This document shows positions 7,869 to 17,110 of a stretch of DNA of 64,000 bases, one piece after another (the first letter of the stretch is position 1; every line of letters starts with the position of its first letter). The stretch lies in NCBI GenBank assembly GCA_964584935.1, contig CAZPBN010000002.1, positions 62,001-126,000 on the forward strand, in the 5' to 3' direction. The stretch comes from CAZPBN01 sp964584935 (lineage in GTDB: Bacteria > Acidobacteriota > Aminicenantia > Aminicenantales > Aminicenantaceae). The translations under genes were made by a program, and so were the position numbers. The notes beneath the pieces were generated by a model. It saw only the letters and a program-made list of their open reading frames with translations, did not search any database and was not told the origin of the DNA.

Positions 7869-9971
7869 ATGAATTTTTTAAAAACTGGGATAAAAAAATG
7901 GATCGTTTTTTTATTCCTGTGTGTCATTCCCTTCATGACAGCGAGCGGTGTCAGGGCTTTTGAGCTTGATCATATTATGAGCTATGCTTTCCCTTCTAAC
8001 CTTACTGTTTCTCCTAAAGGGGATGTGGTTGCCTGGATTTTCAACCAAGAAGGAAAGAGAAATATCTGGATTGCAAAAGGCCCTGAATATCAAGCCAGAC
8101 AATTGACCCGATATATGAAGGATGACGGACAGGAATTGAGCGGATTGGCCTTTGATGCTTCCGGAACAATTATTTTTTACACCCGCGGAGGTTCAGCCAA
8201 CAGGGCAGGGGAATATCCGAATCCCACTTCTGATCCGGAAGGGGTGGAACAGGCGGTCTGGGCGATTGATATCGAAGAAGGAAAATCCTGGAAAATTGGC
8301 AAGGGGAGCGGAGCGGTTCCCTCCCCAGCAGGAAATAAAGTCCTGTTTGAGAAAGGGGGAAGCATATTCCTTTCTTCCAGTGAGCCCGATGCTAAGCCCG
8401 ACCTTCTTTTTAAAGCAAGAGGACAAAATAGCTCTCCGGCATGGTCGCCTGATGCTTCTCAGGTTGCTTTTGTGAGTTCAAGGGAAGATCACAGTTTCAT
8501 TGGCGTGTACAGCTTCCCCACAAATACGATTGAATGGATGTCGCCTTCCATAGAGAGAGATGCATACCCTGTGTGGTCTCCTTGCGGAGAATACATTGCT
8601 TTTATTCGTTATCCTGCTCTGTCTTTCCGGTGGTATGGAAGGGGAGGAGTGACATTTTCTATTATGGTTGCTGATGTTTCTTCGGGTAAAGCCTGGGCAA
8701 TTTGGGAGTGTCCCAATTCGACAGGAGGATTTGCACAGAACTATCCTGCTCAGACTTTAAGATGGGCAGCCAACGGACATCTTGTGTTCTACTCGGAACA
8801 TGAACAATGGATGCATCTCTATTCGATCAATGTCAAAGAAAAACAGTTGATACCACTCACTTCTGGAAAATATGAAGTGGAGGACAGTTTTCTTTCCTTG
8901 GATGGAGAAACCATGGTGTACAATTCCAATTCCGGAGATATTGACAGGCGGCATCTATGGATGGTTTCTGTGAATGGAAAGAATACAGAACTTCTCACTT
9001 CAGGAAAAGGGATTGAATGGGCTCCGGTGTTGACTTCAGAAAGCAATTGCCTGGTCTTTTTGTGCTCTTCAGCCAAACAGCCGGCAGCTCCGGCTGTAAT
9101 GAATTTGGAAGATAAAAGCAGAAAATTGGTGACTCCTGAATTGATTTCTGAAGAATTTCCGGTCAATGATCTGGTTGTTCCGGAAAAAGTTGTTTTCAAA
9201 GCACCGGATGGCCTTGAAATTCATGGGCAGCTATTTTTACCGAGTGAAGCTGACCAGAAAGAGAAAATGCCTGCTGTTATATTTATGCATGGAGGTCCGA
9301 TTCGACAGATGCTTCTTGGATGGCATATGAGAGGTTATTATCATAAGGCTTATGCTTTAAACCAGTATCTTGCTCATAATGGTTATGTTGTATTGTCTGT
9401 GAATTACCGTTCGGGTATAGGCTATGGTTTTGACTTCCGAAATGCTCCAAATCAGGGTCCGCGCGGAGCTTCTGAGTACCAGGATATCGTTGCTGCCGGA
9501 AGATATTTACAGAAACATGAGGCTGTGGATCCGGATAAAATAGGACTTTGGGGTGGATCCTATGGGGGGTATTTAACGGCACTTGGATTGGCAAGGGATT
9601 CAGAGCTGTTTGCTGCTGGAGTGGATTTGCATGGTGTCCATGACTGGTCCCTCAGAGGAGAACGTCGCAACGGAGGAGGATGGGGAATCACAGGAGAAAG
9701 AATGATGAGTTCCGCCTATCAATCATCTCCAGTGGCTGATGTTAACTTTTGGACGTCACCGGTTCTTTTTATTCATGGAGATGATGATCGAAATGTTGAT
9801 TTCATCCAGACCATAGACATGGCTAACAGGCTTCAAAATATCGGAAAAGCTCCCATTGAGCTTATGATTATTCCCGATGAAGTTCATGGCTTTTTGCGCC
9901 ATGATATATGGTTAAAAGTCTATAATGCGGCTGCTGATTTTTTCAACCGCCACCTGAAGAACGAAAAATAG
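7869..9971 (+). CDS. Secreted S9 family (prolyl oligopeptidase-type) serine peptidase
   Basis: This exported peptidase probably cleaves short peptides in the periplasm or outside the cell. The 700-residue product has a signal peptide (about 1-30, ending SGVRA), a TolB/WD40-like beta-propeller with repeats such as SPAWSPDASQVAFVS and YPVWSPCGEYIAF, and an alpha/beta-hydrolase domain from about residue 430. The catalytic triad is clear: Ser564 in GGSYGGY, Asp640 in HGDDDRNV and His673 in DEVHGF. A strong ribosome site (AAGGAGG) precedes the ATG. It stands alone between tilS and the convergent asnB. The family is dipeptidyl/acylaminoacyl peptidase-like; exact specificity cannot be read from the sequence. 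Confidence 0.92.
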   Translation: MNFLKTGIKKWIVFLFLCVIPFMTASGVRAFELDHIMSYAFPSNLTVSPKGDVVAWIFNQEGKRNIWIAKGPEYQARQLTRYMKDDGQELSGLAFDASGTIIFYTRGGSANRAGEYPNPTSDPEGVEQAVWAIDIEEGKSWKIGKGSGAVPSPAGNKVLFEKGGSIFLSSSEPDAKPDLLFKARGQNSSPAWSPDASQVAFVSSREDHSFIGVYSFPTNTIEWMSPSIERDAYPVWSPCGEYIAFIRYPALSFRWYGRGGVTFSIMVADVSSGKAWAIWECPNSTGGFAQNYPAQTLRWAANGHLVFYSEHEQWMHLYSINVKEKQLIPLTSGKYEVEDSFLSLDGETMVYNSNSGDIDRRHLWMVSVNGKNTELLTSGKGIEWAPVLTSESNCLVFLCSSAKQPAAPAVMNLEDKSRKLVTPELISEEFPVNDLVVPEKVVFKAPDGLEIHGQLFLPSEADQKEKMPAVIFMHGGPIRQMLLGWHMRGYYHKAYALNQYLAHNGYVVLSVNYRSGIGYGFDFRNAPNQGPRGASEYQDIVAAGRYLQKHEAVDPDKIGLWGGSYGGYLTALGLARDSELFAAGVDLHGVHDWSLRGERRNGGGWGITGERMMSSAYQSSPVADVNFWTSPVLFIHGDDDRNVDFIQTIDMANRLQNIGKAPIELMIIPDEVHGFLRHDIWLKVYNAAADFFNRHLKNEK

Positions 9972-10085
9972 GAATTGTTCCATACGGATTTCCCCGCTGC
10001 TGGAAATCAGAAATAAGAAGTTATAACAATTTTCATAAATTGGAAAACCTCTAAGTAAAAAGGAACTTCTTTGAGTGGGCTTTTT

Positions 10086-11981
10086 TTAAAGGTATTGTTT
10101 TTTCCATATTTCAAAGACAAGCAGAGCCCAAAGCTGGTGGCTATAGTTCTGTTTGCCTTCCAGGTGAGAGTCAATCATTTTTTTTATATAGTTATAATTG
10201 AACAATCCGTCCTCAGAAATTCTTTGTTCATTGAGATGATCGAGCATAAAATCCTTTAAATCGGTTCGCAGCCAGTGCTTCATGGGGATGCTGAAGCCTT
10301 CTTTTTTCCGGTATATGTTTTCAGGGGGAAGAAGGCGTTCCATGGTTTTTTTGAATAGCCATTTTGTTTGGAACCCCTTTATTTTAAAGTGGCCGGGAAG
10401 GGAAAACAAAAATTCGGCGATTTTATGGTCGATGAGAGGAACTCTTGTTTCCAGGGATGCAGCCATGCTCATTCTGTCCACTTTGACCAGAATGTTATCG
10501 ACCAGATAAGTTTTCATATCCAGATAGAGCTCTCTATTGACCGGATCGAATTGTTCCAGACGGGAAAATATGTCCTGGAGCGGTTTTTTTGAATGAATAT
10601 CATTGTTTCCATCAATGGTTGCGAAAAGGTCCTGAGTGTAAAGCTGCTTTTTGGATTCCTGGGAAAGAAACATCATCCAGCGAAAATGGTTGAGCTCTGG
10701 ACTTATTTCCAGTCCCTCGCAGTAACGGCGAATGATGTTCCACAGCCCCTTTTTTTTTGAAGAGGGGGGGAATTTTTTAAGCAGTTTTGAGAATGATTTT
10801 CCCAGGGGAACAGAAAAAGGAATTTTTGAGATTTTCTGAGCTTGATAATGCTCATATCCCCCGAAAAGTTCATCTCCTCCATCTCCGGAGAGAATCGCTT
10901 TCACATGATTTCTTGCCATTTTGGATACAAGGTAGGTAGGAAAAATAGAAAAATCTCCAAATGGTTCGTCAAGGTGGTGAATGAGCTTTTCAGAAAGCTC
11001 CAGCGCGTCTGGTTTGATGATGAATTCTTCATGATTGGTTTTGAATTGATTAACAATTCTCCAGGCATGACTGAGTTCATTATAAGAGGAATCTTCAAAA
11101 CCAATGGAAAAAGTTTTTATGGAGGAGACTCCTGACTGGTGCATCAGCCCCACAATGGAAGACGAATCAATCCCTCCGCTTAAAAAAGCTCCTAAGGGGA
11201 CATCACTGATCAGACGCATTTTAACTGAATTTTTAAGGAGTTCATAAAGTCTGTCCATAAAAAAAGATAGTGATTTTCCTTTCATCTCTGATTGAAAAGC
11301 TTGATTTTGGATATCCCAGTATTTTTTAATTTTGATTTGACCATTTTTATAAATAAGGCTATGTCCTGCCGGGAGTTTGAAAATGTTTTTGAATGCGGAA
11401 TAAGGTGCTGGAATGTATTCTAGAGTCAGAAAAAGATCTAAAGCTTGTGGTTGCAGGGAGCGTTTGACATCAGGATGAGCGAGTATTGTTTTTAACTCTG
11501 AACCGAAGACAAGGGTTTGATCCTCAAGAACCGTGTAATACAGAGGTTTGATGCCAATTCGGTCCCGGACCAGCAACATCTTTTTATTCTTCTTGTCCCA
11601 TATGGAAAAAGCATACATTCCCTGAAGTTTATTCACAATGTTTTCACCCCATTCTTCGTAACCGTGAATGATGGTTTCCGTGTCTGTTTTAGTTTTGAAG
11701 GTGTGTCCTCTTTTTATGAGTTCTTTTCTCAAGGAAGGAAAATTATAAACTTCTCCATTATAAGCAATCCAAGAACTTTTATTCTCATTTGATAGAGGCT
11801 GATGGCCTCCCTGGACATCAATGATACTCAAACGCCTGGCCCCGAGGCATGCATTCTCATCGATGTATACACCCTGGTCATCAGGGCCCCGGTGAACGAT
11901 GGTCTGACACATGGATGAGATGAGATATGAGGAAAAGGGTTTTCCGCTGTCAGTTTTCACAATCCCGCAAATGCCACACAT
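10086..11981 (-). CDS. asnB: Asparagine synthase (glutamine-hydrolysing), AsnB family
   Basis: AsnB transfers glutamine amide nitrogen to an activated carboxylate, classically aspartate. The 631-residue product begins MCGICGI, giving the N-terminal nucleophile Cys2 of the class II glutaminase domain (1-220). The synthetase domain carries the PP-loop SGGIDSS at 268-274 and the later GDGGDELFGGY motif. It follows the membrane glycosyltransferase gene with a TAATG stop-start overlap, so the two are translationally coupled. AsnB paralogues next to glycosyltransferases often amidate or otherwise modify envelope sugars, so this copy may be a glycan-modifying amidotransferase rather than the housekeeping enzyme. 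That is inference from context. Confidence 0.93.
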   Translation of the reverse strand: MCGICGIVKTDSGKPFSSYLISSMCQTIVHRGPDDQGVYIDENACLGARRLSIIDVQGGHQPLSNENKSSWIAYNGEVYNFPSLRKELIKRGHTFKTKTDTETIIHGYEEWGENIVNKLQGMYAFSIWDKKNKKMLLVRDRIGIKPLYYTVLEDQTLVFGSELKTILAHPDVKRSLQPQALDLFLTLEYIPAPYSAFKNIFKLPAGHSLIYKNGQIKIKKYWDIQNQAFQSEMKGKSLSFFMDRLYELLKNSVKMRLISDVPLGAFLSGGIDSSSIVGLMHQSGVSSIKTFSIGFEDSSYNELSHAWRIVNQFKTNHEEFIIKPDALELSEKLIHHLDEPFGDFSIFPTYLVSKMARNHVKAILSGDGGDELFGGYEHYQAQKISKIPFSVPLGKSFSKLLKKFPPSSKKKGLWNIIRRYCEGLEISPELNHFRWMMFLSQESKKQLYTQDLFATIDGNNDIHSKKPLQDIFSRLEQFDPVNRELYLDMKTYLVDNILVKVDRMSMAASLETRVPLIDHKIAEFLFSLPGHFKIKGFQTKWLFKKTMERLLPPENIYRKKEGFSIPMKHWLRTDLKDFMLDHLNEQRISEDGLFNYNYIKKMIDSHLEGKQNYSHQLWALLVFEIWKKQYL

Positions 11982-13786
11982 TATTTTTTTCGCTGAATGT
12001 TCATCTTGAAGCGAACTCCAAGGTATCTTTTTTCCATACTCCTGGATTCCTCATAATAAGGGCTGGCTCCTTTTTCCGCTTTTATCTTAATTTTATAAAG
12101 ATGAATCCATTTTCCAATATGAAATGCCTTTGGGGAATAAAATGAGAGCTTGCTGTTTTGTTTGGAGCTGAGAGTGATTTTTTTCTTTTGTCTTCTCACC
12201 GTCACTGTGATTTTGTTTTTCATTCTGGGATTGTTGTGAAGAAGAATATCTATTTTTTCCACCGGATAATAAGTTTTTAAAATCATTTCTGCCTGGTGAG
12301 GTCCTCTAGTCCAGAATCCGGGCTCGCCAGGATGTTTTGGATGGAAATTATCATCAAGGAAATGAATCCATGCCTTATCTCCAACTCTTTTCCTGAATGC
12401 TTCAGGATTGGTGTTGGTTGGGAAATTATTCACAAGAGTCATCTCCACAGGAAGCATTTTGAAGGGGAACTTTTTGACATGTGTGTCAGGATAATGGGAA
12501 TGGAGTATCGGGCTTACAAGAATTTGTGAAATAAAAACGGAGGCTATAAGCCAGCATAAAGCGATTTCCTTTAAATTTCTTTTTCCTCCAGGTAGAAAAA
12601 AGAAAAGTGGAAAAATATTCAAGAAATATCTGTTTGCCAGCCCCCCTCCACCTCCGGCATAATTATCAGGCATGAGGATGATATAAATAAAGATTTCTGC
12701 GATCAAAGCTATAAAGATCAGCCACTGAAAAAGAATTTTTTTTCTTATAAAAAATAGGATAAGGAATAAAAAGGCAGGGAAGAAATACCACGTGACCCCT
12801 GTGAATCTTCCAAAAAAATAATAAAAAAGATTATAAGGAATAAGATTGGGAGGAAGTATATGTTTTTTCGCGTAATCCTTGGATGTCAATTCTGCTGCAC
12901 CCCTTTTTATGGAGTCAAAAGTGATGTCTTCTTTTTCAAAGGGAAAAGGCCCGAAAAACTCTTTTCTTTCTCCTCCCTGATAATTCCACTCACCGGTTAT
13001 GTGATGATTCGATCCCCAGAAAAGTCCTGACACCAAAACAAAGATAACAATAACCAGAAAGGATTTCAGGATTCTTTTATTAAATAAAGCTCCCAATACA
13101 ATGGGAATCATGAGAACGATATTGGGAGGTTTGGAGAAGACGGCGATTCCAGCTAAAAATGCAGCGAGATAATCAGACCAATCGGAAAGAAGAAAATTGA
13201 AAATTTTGTTATTTGAAGATTGTTCATCTTTATTTTCTTTATGTATGTATTTGAAAGACCAAAGGAAGAGCACAGAAAAGACAAGGATGAAATTGAAAAA
13301 ATCAGGAGAAATCCAGAAGTAGTAAACAAAGGTGATGGAAGCAAAAAAGAAGGTCAGTAAGGATAAGAGGGATAGGGAGGGAATGTGAAAACGGGAAAGA
13401 AAGGTATATCCCATGATCATAAAAAGAAGGAAAAGGACTGAATGAAATACAAGAAATCCGTTTATACCAAAAATTTTAACGAACAGAGCGGCAAAAACCG
13501 GATAAGCAAAAGATTTGGCAAAGAATATTTTGTTATCTTTCCCTTTTTTCAGAAAAATGCCCACAGGCTCTGAAGAGATTGTCTGGGTGTAGCGAATGAG
13601 GTCTTTTTGAGTGTATTCGATATCTCCATCATGAGCGATGCTTTGAGTTAGAGAATAATAGGTGGCTTCATCGGCAAAAAGAAAGTGTTTTTGAAGTTTG
13701 GGGAGATTGATGAATAGAGAAAAACCGAGAGCGAAGATAAAGATGAGAACGATGGCATATTTGGATTTGTTTTTTTCAAAATTCAT
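11981..13786 (-). CDS. Polytopic membrane glycosyltransferase, GT39/ArnT-like (GT-C fold)
   Basis: The 601-residue product is a multi-pass membrane protein with about ten to eleven helices in residues 10-420, followed by a soluble C-terminal domain. Near the N-terminus, the first extracytoplasmic loop has FADEATYYSLTQSI, the acidic D-E motif expected in polyprenyl-phosphate-sugar-dependent GT-C enzymes such as ArnT and PMT. The C-terminal part is rich in beta-type sequence (KITVTVRRQKKKITLS). It overlaps the downstream asnB start by one base. It probably transfers a sugar from a lipid carrier on the periplasmic side; donor and acceptor are unknown. Confidence 0.75.
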   Translation of the reverse strand: MNFEKNKSKYAIVLIFIFALGFSLFINLPKLQKHFLFADEATYYSLTQSIAHDGDIEYTQKDLIRYTQTISSEPVGIFLKKGKDNKIFFAKSFAYPVFAALFVKIFGINGFLVFHSVLFLLFMIMGYTFLSRFHIPSLSLLSLLTFFFASITFVYYFWISPDFFNFILVFSVLFLWSFKYIHKENKDEQSSNNKIFNFLLSDWSDYLAAFLAGIAVFSKPPNIVLMIPIVLGALFNKRILKSFLVIVIFVLVSGLFWGSNHHITGEWNYQGGERKEFFGPFPFEKEDITFDSIKRGAAELTSKDYAKKHILPPNLIPYNLFYYFFGRFTGVTWYFFPAFLFLILFFIRKKILFQWLIFIALIAEIFIYIILMPDNYAGGGGGLANRYFLNIFPLFFFLPGGKRNLKEIALCWLIASVFISQILVSPILHSHYPDTHVKKFPFKMLPVEMTLVNNFPTNTNPEAFRKRVGDKAWIHFLDDNFHPKHPGEPGFWTRGPHQAEMILKTYYPVEKIDILLHNNPRMKNKITVTVRRQKKKITLSSKQNSKLSFYSPKAFHIGKWIHLYKIKIKAEKGASPYYEESRSMEKRYLGVRFKMNIQRKK

Positions 13787-13851
13787 TTAATAAATCAATA
13801 CCATAGTCTTGATTGAAATTCAACTAGCAATAAGACAATTGAAGTATTCTA

Positions 13852-14001
13852 TAGGGTCTGATCCTCGCATCGGACCTTATTCTGTGGTGTTGATATATTT
13901 TATATTTTAGGGCTGTTCGGGGACCAGCCCCTTCATATGTCATTGTCCGACTTGATCGGGCAATCCAAACCTATTCTGTAGGGCCCGTTTCCCGAATATG
14001 G
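13852..14001. repeat. Cluster of GC-rich hairpins, including TATTCT-led repeat copies, in an intergenic gap
   Basis: The 476-bp gap between the glycosyltransferase and pilin operons contains no gene but four hairpins in a row. They are TAGGGTCTGAT/ATCGGACCTTA (13852-13879), GGGCTG/CAGCCC (13910-13930), ATTGTCCGA/TCGGGCAAT (13942-13964), and a TATTCTGTAGGGCCCG unit (13972-13987). The first and last share TATTCT(A/G)TAGGG with the hairpin near 50.5 kb. None has a proper U-run, so they look like REP-type repeats rather than plain terminators. Confidence 0.65.
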
Positions 14002-14262
14002 CATCTTTTCATAAAGCATTATTCTAAATTGAATACACGGTTAGTCTTTTGGGGTGGGATTGATTCTCACTTTATTGAGGAAAAGAATATTTGTTCTCAT
14101 CTTTTAATTCATCGTGAGTGGTTATTGACGGATAAAGAGAGAGAAATTAGTATATATATGTGAAAATGGATTTATTGTGTATAATTTTAAATACTTATGA
14201 AGACTTGACTTTTTAAAGAATTCATTTTAAATAATATACAGAAGGTTCAGAGAAATATCCGG

Positions 14263-14847
14263 ATGGCAGAAACAGCATCGTTTTTAAAGAGACACGCAAT
14301 GAAAATAACTCCCTATAGAAAAGACAAATTTAAAAAAATTTTCAATATGAAGCAGAAAGGAGTTTCCCTGATCGATGCGGTCATTGTTATTGCTATTTTA
14401 GGGATGATGGTCATATTTTTTTATCCCAATATTACCGGAGTAAGGGAAAAAAGGCAGCTTGAAAATGCCGCAAAAGAAATTCTTTTAACCATGCAGCAAG
14501 CCAAAATCCAGGCTGTTAAAACCAAACTGGACCATAGAGTGAGGTTTAACAATGATACGGGGAAATGGATCTATATGATTGAAAGGGAAGAGACAACGGG
14601 AACATGGGCTTTAATGCCCGGTTTTATAAAAAAAACAATCCCTGCTCAATTCACAGCTAATATCAATCTTCCCAATAATAGTGCCACTTTCTCGCCTATG
14701 GGATTCAATACTGATTTTACAGCGGGGAATAATACAGTTTCCATTCAGAGTGCACAACTTCAGGAATACGGACATCCGGGTTACAGAACCATAAGCATTT
14801 ATGCGGGAGGAGCGGTCGAATATTATGATCCTCAAACCGAAGAATAG
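14263..14847 (+). CDS. Type IV minor pilin/pseudopilin, FimT/GspH type
   Basis: This is a prepilin whose leader is cut by PilD. The cleavage site KG-VSLIDAVIVIAIL is followed by the long hydrophobic helix typical of pilins. The residue at +5 is Asp instead of the nearly universal Glu. The helix continues into an amphipathic part (NAAKEILLTMQQAKIQAVKTKL) and a GspH-like C-terminal domain. The widest start is given; ATGs at 14299 and 14347 (the latter giving the short leader MKQKG) are also possible and none has a strong ribosome site. It is first in a five-gene minor pilin/PilY1 operon. Confidence 0.83.
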   Translation: MAETASFLKRHAMKITPYRKDKFKKIFNMKQKGVSLIDAVIVIAILGMMVIFFYPNITGVREKRQLENAAKEILLTMQQAKIQAVKTKLDHRVRFNNDTGKWIYMIEREETTGTWALMPGFIKKTIPAQFTANINLPNNSATFSPMGFNTDFTAGNNTVSIQSAQLQEYGHPGYRTISIYAGGAVEYYDPQTEE

Positions 14848-14857
14848 GAAAACGAAA

Positions 14858-15304
14858 ATGAAAAATGGTGTTAGGAAAAAAATAAGGCATTTCACCAAAA
14901 GGAAAGGTTTTTCCTTAATAGAAGTTCTGGTGGGGATGTTTCTTGTGAGCATGGCGTTGGTGGGATTTGCTCAGCTTTTCACATTGAGTTTAAAAAATAA
15001 TATGGACTCTGACCATATTAGCAATGCTTCATTTCTGGCTCAACGGAGAATCGATGCCCTAAGGGGCTTAACAAAGACGGAACTAGATTTTTTCGCCAAC
15101 AACCCCATTGACGAGACTATTGATGTGAATCAGGATGGGACGATTGATTTTAGAAGGATCATTATTGTCACTCCTATGGGAATGCAATACAGAGTGAGAT
15201 TGCTGGTTTTTCAGAGGACAACCAATGCAACCACACAGGAGCTTATCGATGATCCCCAAACCTTCAGGGTAAAGACCGATATAACCACAATTATAGGAAG
15301 ATAA
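14858..15304 (+). CDS. Type IV minor pilin, PilV-like
   Basis: PilV-like minor pilins help prime pilus assembly at the tip with PilW, PilX and PilY1. The 148-residue product carries the prepilin site KG-FSLIEVLVGMFLVSMA with the canonical Glu at +5, after a basic leader (KNGVRKKIRHFTKRK). I chose the ATG at 14858 because an AGGA site lies about 9 bp upstream at the end of the previous gene. Earlier in-frame starts would overlap that gene by up to 47 bp. The remainder is short, with an acidic patch (DVNQDGTIDF). Confidence 0.86.
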   Translation: MKNGVRKKIRHFTKRKGFSLIEVLVGMFLVSMALVGFAQLFTLSLKNNMDSDHISNASFLAQRRIDALRGLTKTELDFFANNPIDETIDVNQDGTIDFRRIIIVTPMGMQYRVRLLVFQRTTNATTQELIDDPQTFRVKTDITTIIGR

Positions 15305-15306
15305 GA

Positions 15307-16473
15307 ATGACCAGAGAAAGAAGAAAAAATTGGCAAAGCAAAATGAAGAAGGGCTTCACATTGGTTGAATTCATGATCGGAAGCAGTATCATGATTGTTT
15401 TGATTATCGGGGCTCTATCTCTTTATGTCTCCAGCAATAAAATAGCTGTGGACCAGCGGGAATACACGGAACTACAGCACAATGTCAGAGCCACCATGTT
15501 TTTTGTAAGTCGGGATGTCCGATCCACAGGTGTTGGTTTGGATGTCAATATCGCCGGCTATTTTCTGGAGGGGAAGGACGGATATGGGCCCGGAGTTGAA
15601 GCTTCGGATTACATCAAGCTTTTGGGAAATTTTGAAGATCAAGTCGGACTCAGGATTAAAGATTATGATGGCTCTGCTTCCACGGCTCATCTTTATGACT
15701 GGGAATTGGAGCACGCTCCTTATGACTGTCCAGAATTTTATGAAAATAAGGTTTTTCTCATTGTTTCCACAACCTGTCCGGGATGTTTCGCCTACCGGTT
15801 TATCCCCTCGAATTCCATGCATGGCTGCGGATCAGGAACCGCACATTTTAATTTTCAACCCGGGAAATCAGATCTCAATCCTCCCGGAGGACTATCCGAT
15901 GCCAATTGCTCTGATGATTGTTATGATGATGCCATTGTGACGATTGGCCAGGTGATTCAGTACTGGCTGGATACAACAGGAAATCCCGGGGATTATCCGG
16001 ATTTGAATCTTACTGTGGGGAATCAAGGTTATCTGGGAATAGCCAACACGTTATACATGTCAACGATCGATGATACTGGCGCCATGGTTCATAAACCTCT
16101 GGCTCAAGATATCGAAAATTTACAATTCAGGTACAACGGGGATTTTGATGATGATGGAAATCTGGATGGGTTTGTTGACTGGGATAATCAAAACTGGACC
16201 ATTCTTCCTGGCGATGACAGTGCCACCAAACAGGCAAAGATGGATATCATCAGCCGGATCCGGCATGTCCGGATATGGGTTCTTGGACGCACAAAAAAAG
16301 CTTTTGTAGGGAAGAAGGGATCTCCCAGTTCCAATATTCACCTTTACAGAAGGCCTGCGGTCGCCAACAGTCCTGCGGCTTCTCAGGATGATAACCACAG
16401 AAGATTTTTACTCACTTCTGTATCGAACATAAGGAATCTTTCCCTTAATTTGTATAACATGGGAACAAGATGA
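15307..16473 (+). CDS. pilW: Type IV minor pilin, PilW-like
   Basis: The 388-residue product begins with a leader and the prepilin cleavage site KKG-FTLVEFMIGSSIMIVLI, with Glu at +5 in place. PilW proteins are larger than other minor pilins, and this one has the usual helix (TELQHNVRATMFFVSRDVRS) followed by a large C-terminal domain with several cysteines (for example CPGCF and the CSDDC cluster) that may form disulfides. AGGA stands 8 bp before the ATG. The stop overlaps the next start by 4 bp. Confidence 0.86.
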   Translation: MTRERRKNWQSKMKKGFTLVEFMIGSSIMIVLIIGALSLYVSSNKIAVDQREYTELQHNVRATMFFVSRDVRSTGVGLDVNIAGYFLEGKDGYGPGVEASDYIKLLGNFEDQVGLRIKDYDGSASTAHLYDWELEHAPYDCPEFYENKVFLIVSTTCPGCFAYRFIPSNSMHGCGSGTAHFNFQPGKSDLNPPGGLSDANCSDDCYDDAIVTIGQVIQYWLDTTGNPGDYPDLNLTVGNQGYLGIANTLYMSTIDDTGAMVHKPLAQDIENLQFRYNGDFDDDGNLDGFVDWDNQNWTILPGDDSATKQAKMDIISRIRHVRIWVLGRTKKAFVGKKGSPSSNIHLYRRPAVANSPAASQDDNHRRFLLTSVSNIRNLSLNLYNMGTR

Positions 16474-17099
16474 AACAAATGTGTATAAAAAAAATAAATA
16501 ACAAATCTCCCAAAAAGAACATTTTTTCAAAACCTCATGAAAAAGGAGTGGGATTGATCATCATCATTCTTATCGTGGGATTCATGCTGACCGTGGGTCT
16601 CTCTCTTGTGACGATGACCGGTACGGGTCCTGATGTTGCCTCTAATGTCAGAGGGCATCAAAAGGCTTTCAATGCAGCTGAAGCCGGATTTGATGCTACC
16701 TGGGTGATCCTTGAGGATTCTTTTGCCACTGGAGCCTGGGGAAGTTTTGCCGGGCAGTATTTGAAAGATCCGGCGGGAATTGACGACCCGCTCTCCACCG
16801 AATATTTCCGGAGAAAAACGGATGACGAAATCCTGAATCTCATCGATCCGGATGGGGACGGTAATCCCGATTTAGGGCCGGTTCTTTTTTATAAAGAGCC
16901 CTATGCATTTAAAAGTGATGGAAGTGTTGATCCTCTGTATACCTATACAGTTTTTTTGATTGATGATGAAGCCGGAGGTGGAGATCCCACAAATGATAAT
17001 GATGCGATTTTAGTCTGTATTGGGAGTGCAGGAATAGGGAAAAACCGGACAACCAATCGGCTGGAAATCGAACTGGCAATGCAGCTTCCAGGGGGATAA
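16470..17099 (+). CDS. Type IV minor pilin, PilX-like
   Basis: The 209-residue product has a 24-27 residue basic leader and a hydrophobic segment beginning KG-VGLIIIILIVGFML. The +5 residue is Ile rather than Glu, as often seen in PilX/GspK-type subunits thought to sit at the tip. The typical PilX phrase NVRGHQKAFNAAEAGFDA follows. The gene overlaps pilW by 4 bp (ATGA) and lies 11 bp before pilY1, an arrangement shared with pilVWXY1 operons. Confidence 0.82.
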   Translation: MKQMCIKKINNKSPKKNIFSKPHEKGVGLIIIILIVGFMLTVGLSLVTMTGTGPDVASNVRGHQKAFNAAEAGFDATWVILEDSFATGAWGSFAGQYLKDPAGIDDPLSTEYFRRKTDDEILNLIDPDGDGNPDLGPVLFYKEPYAFKSDGSVDPLYTYTVFLIDDEAGGGDPTNDNDAILVCIGSAGIGKNRTTNRLEIELAMQLPGG

Positions 17100-17110
17100 G
17101 GGGAAAAAAA

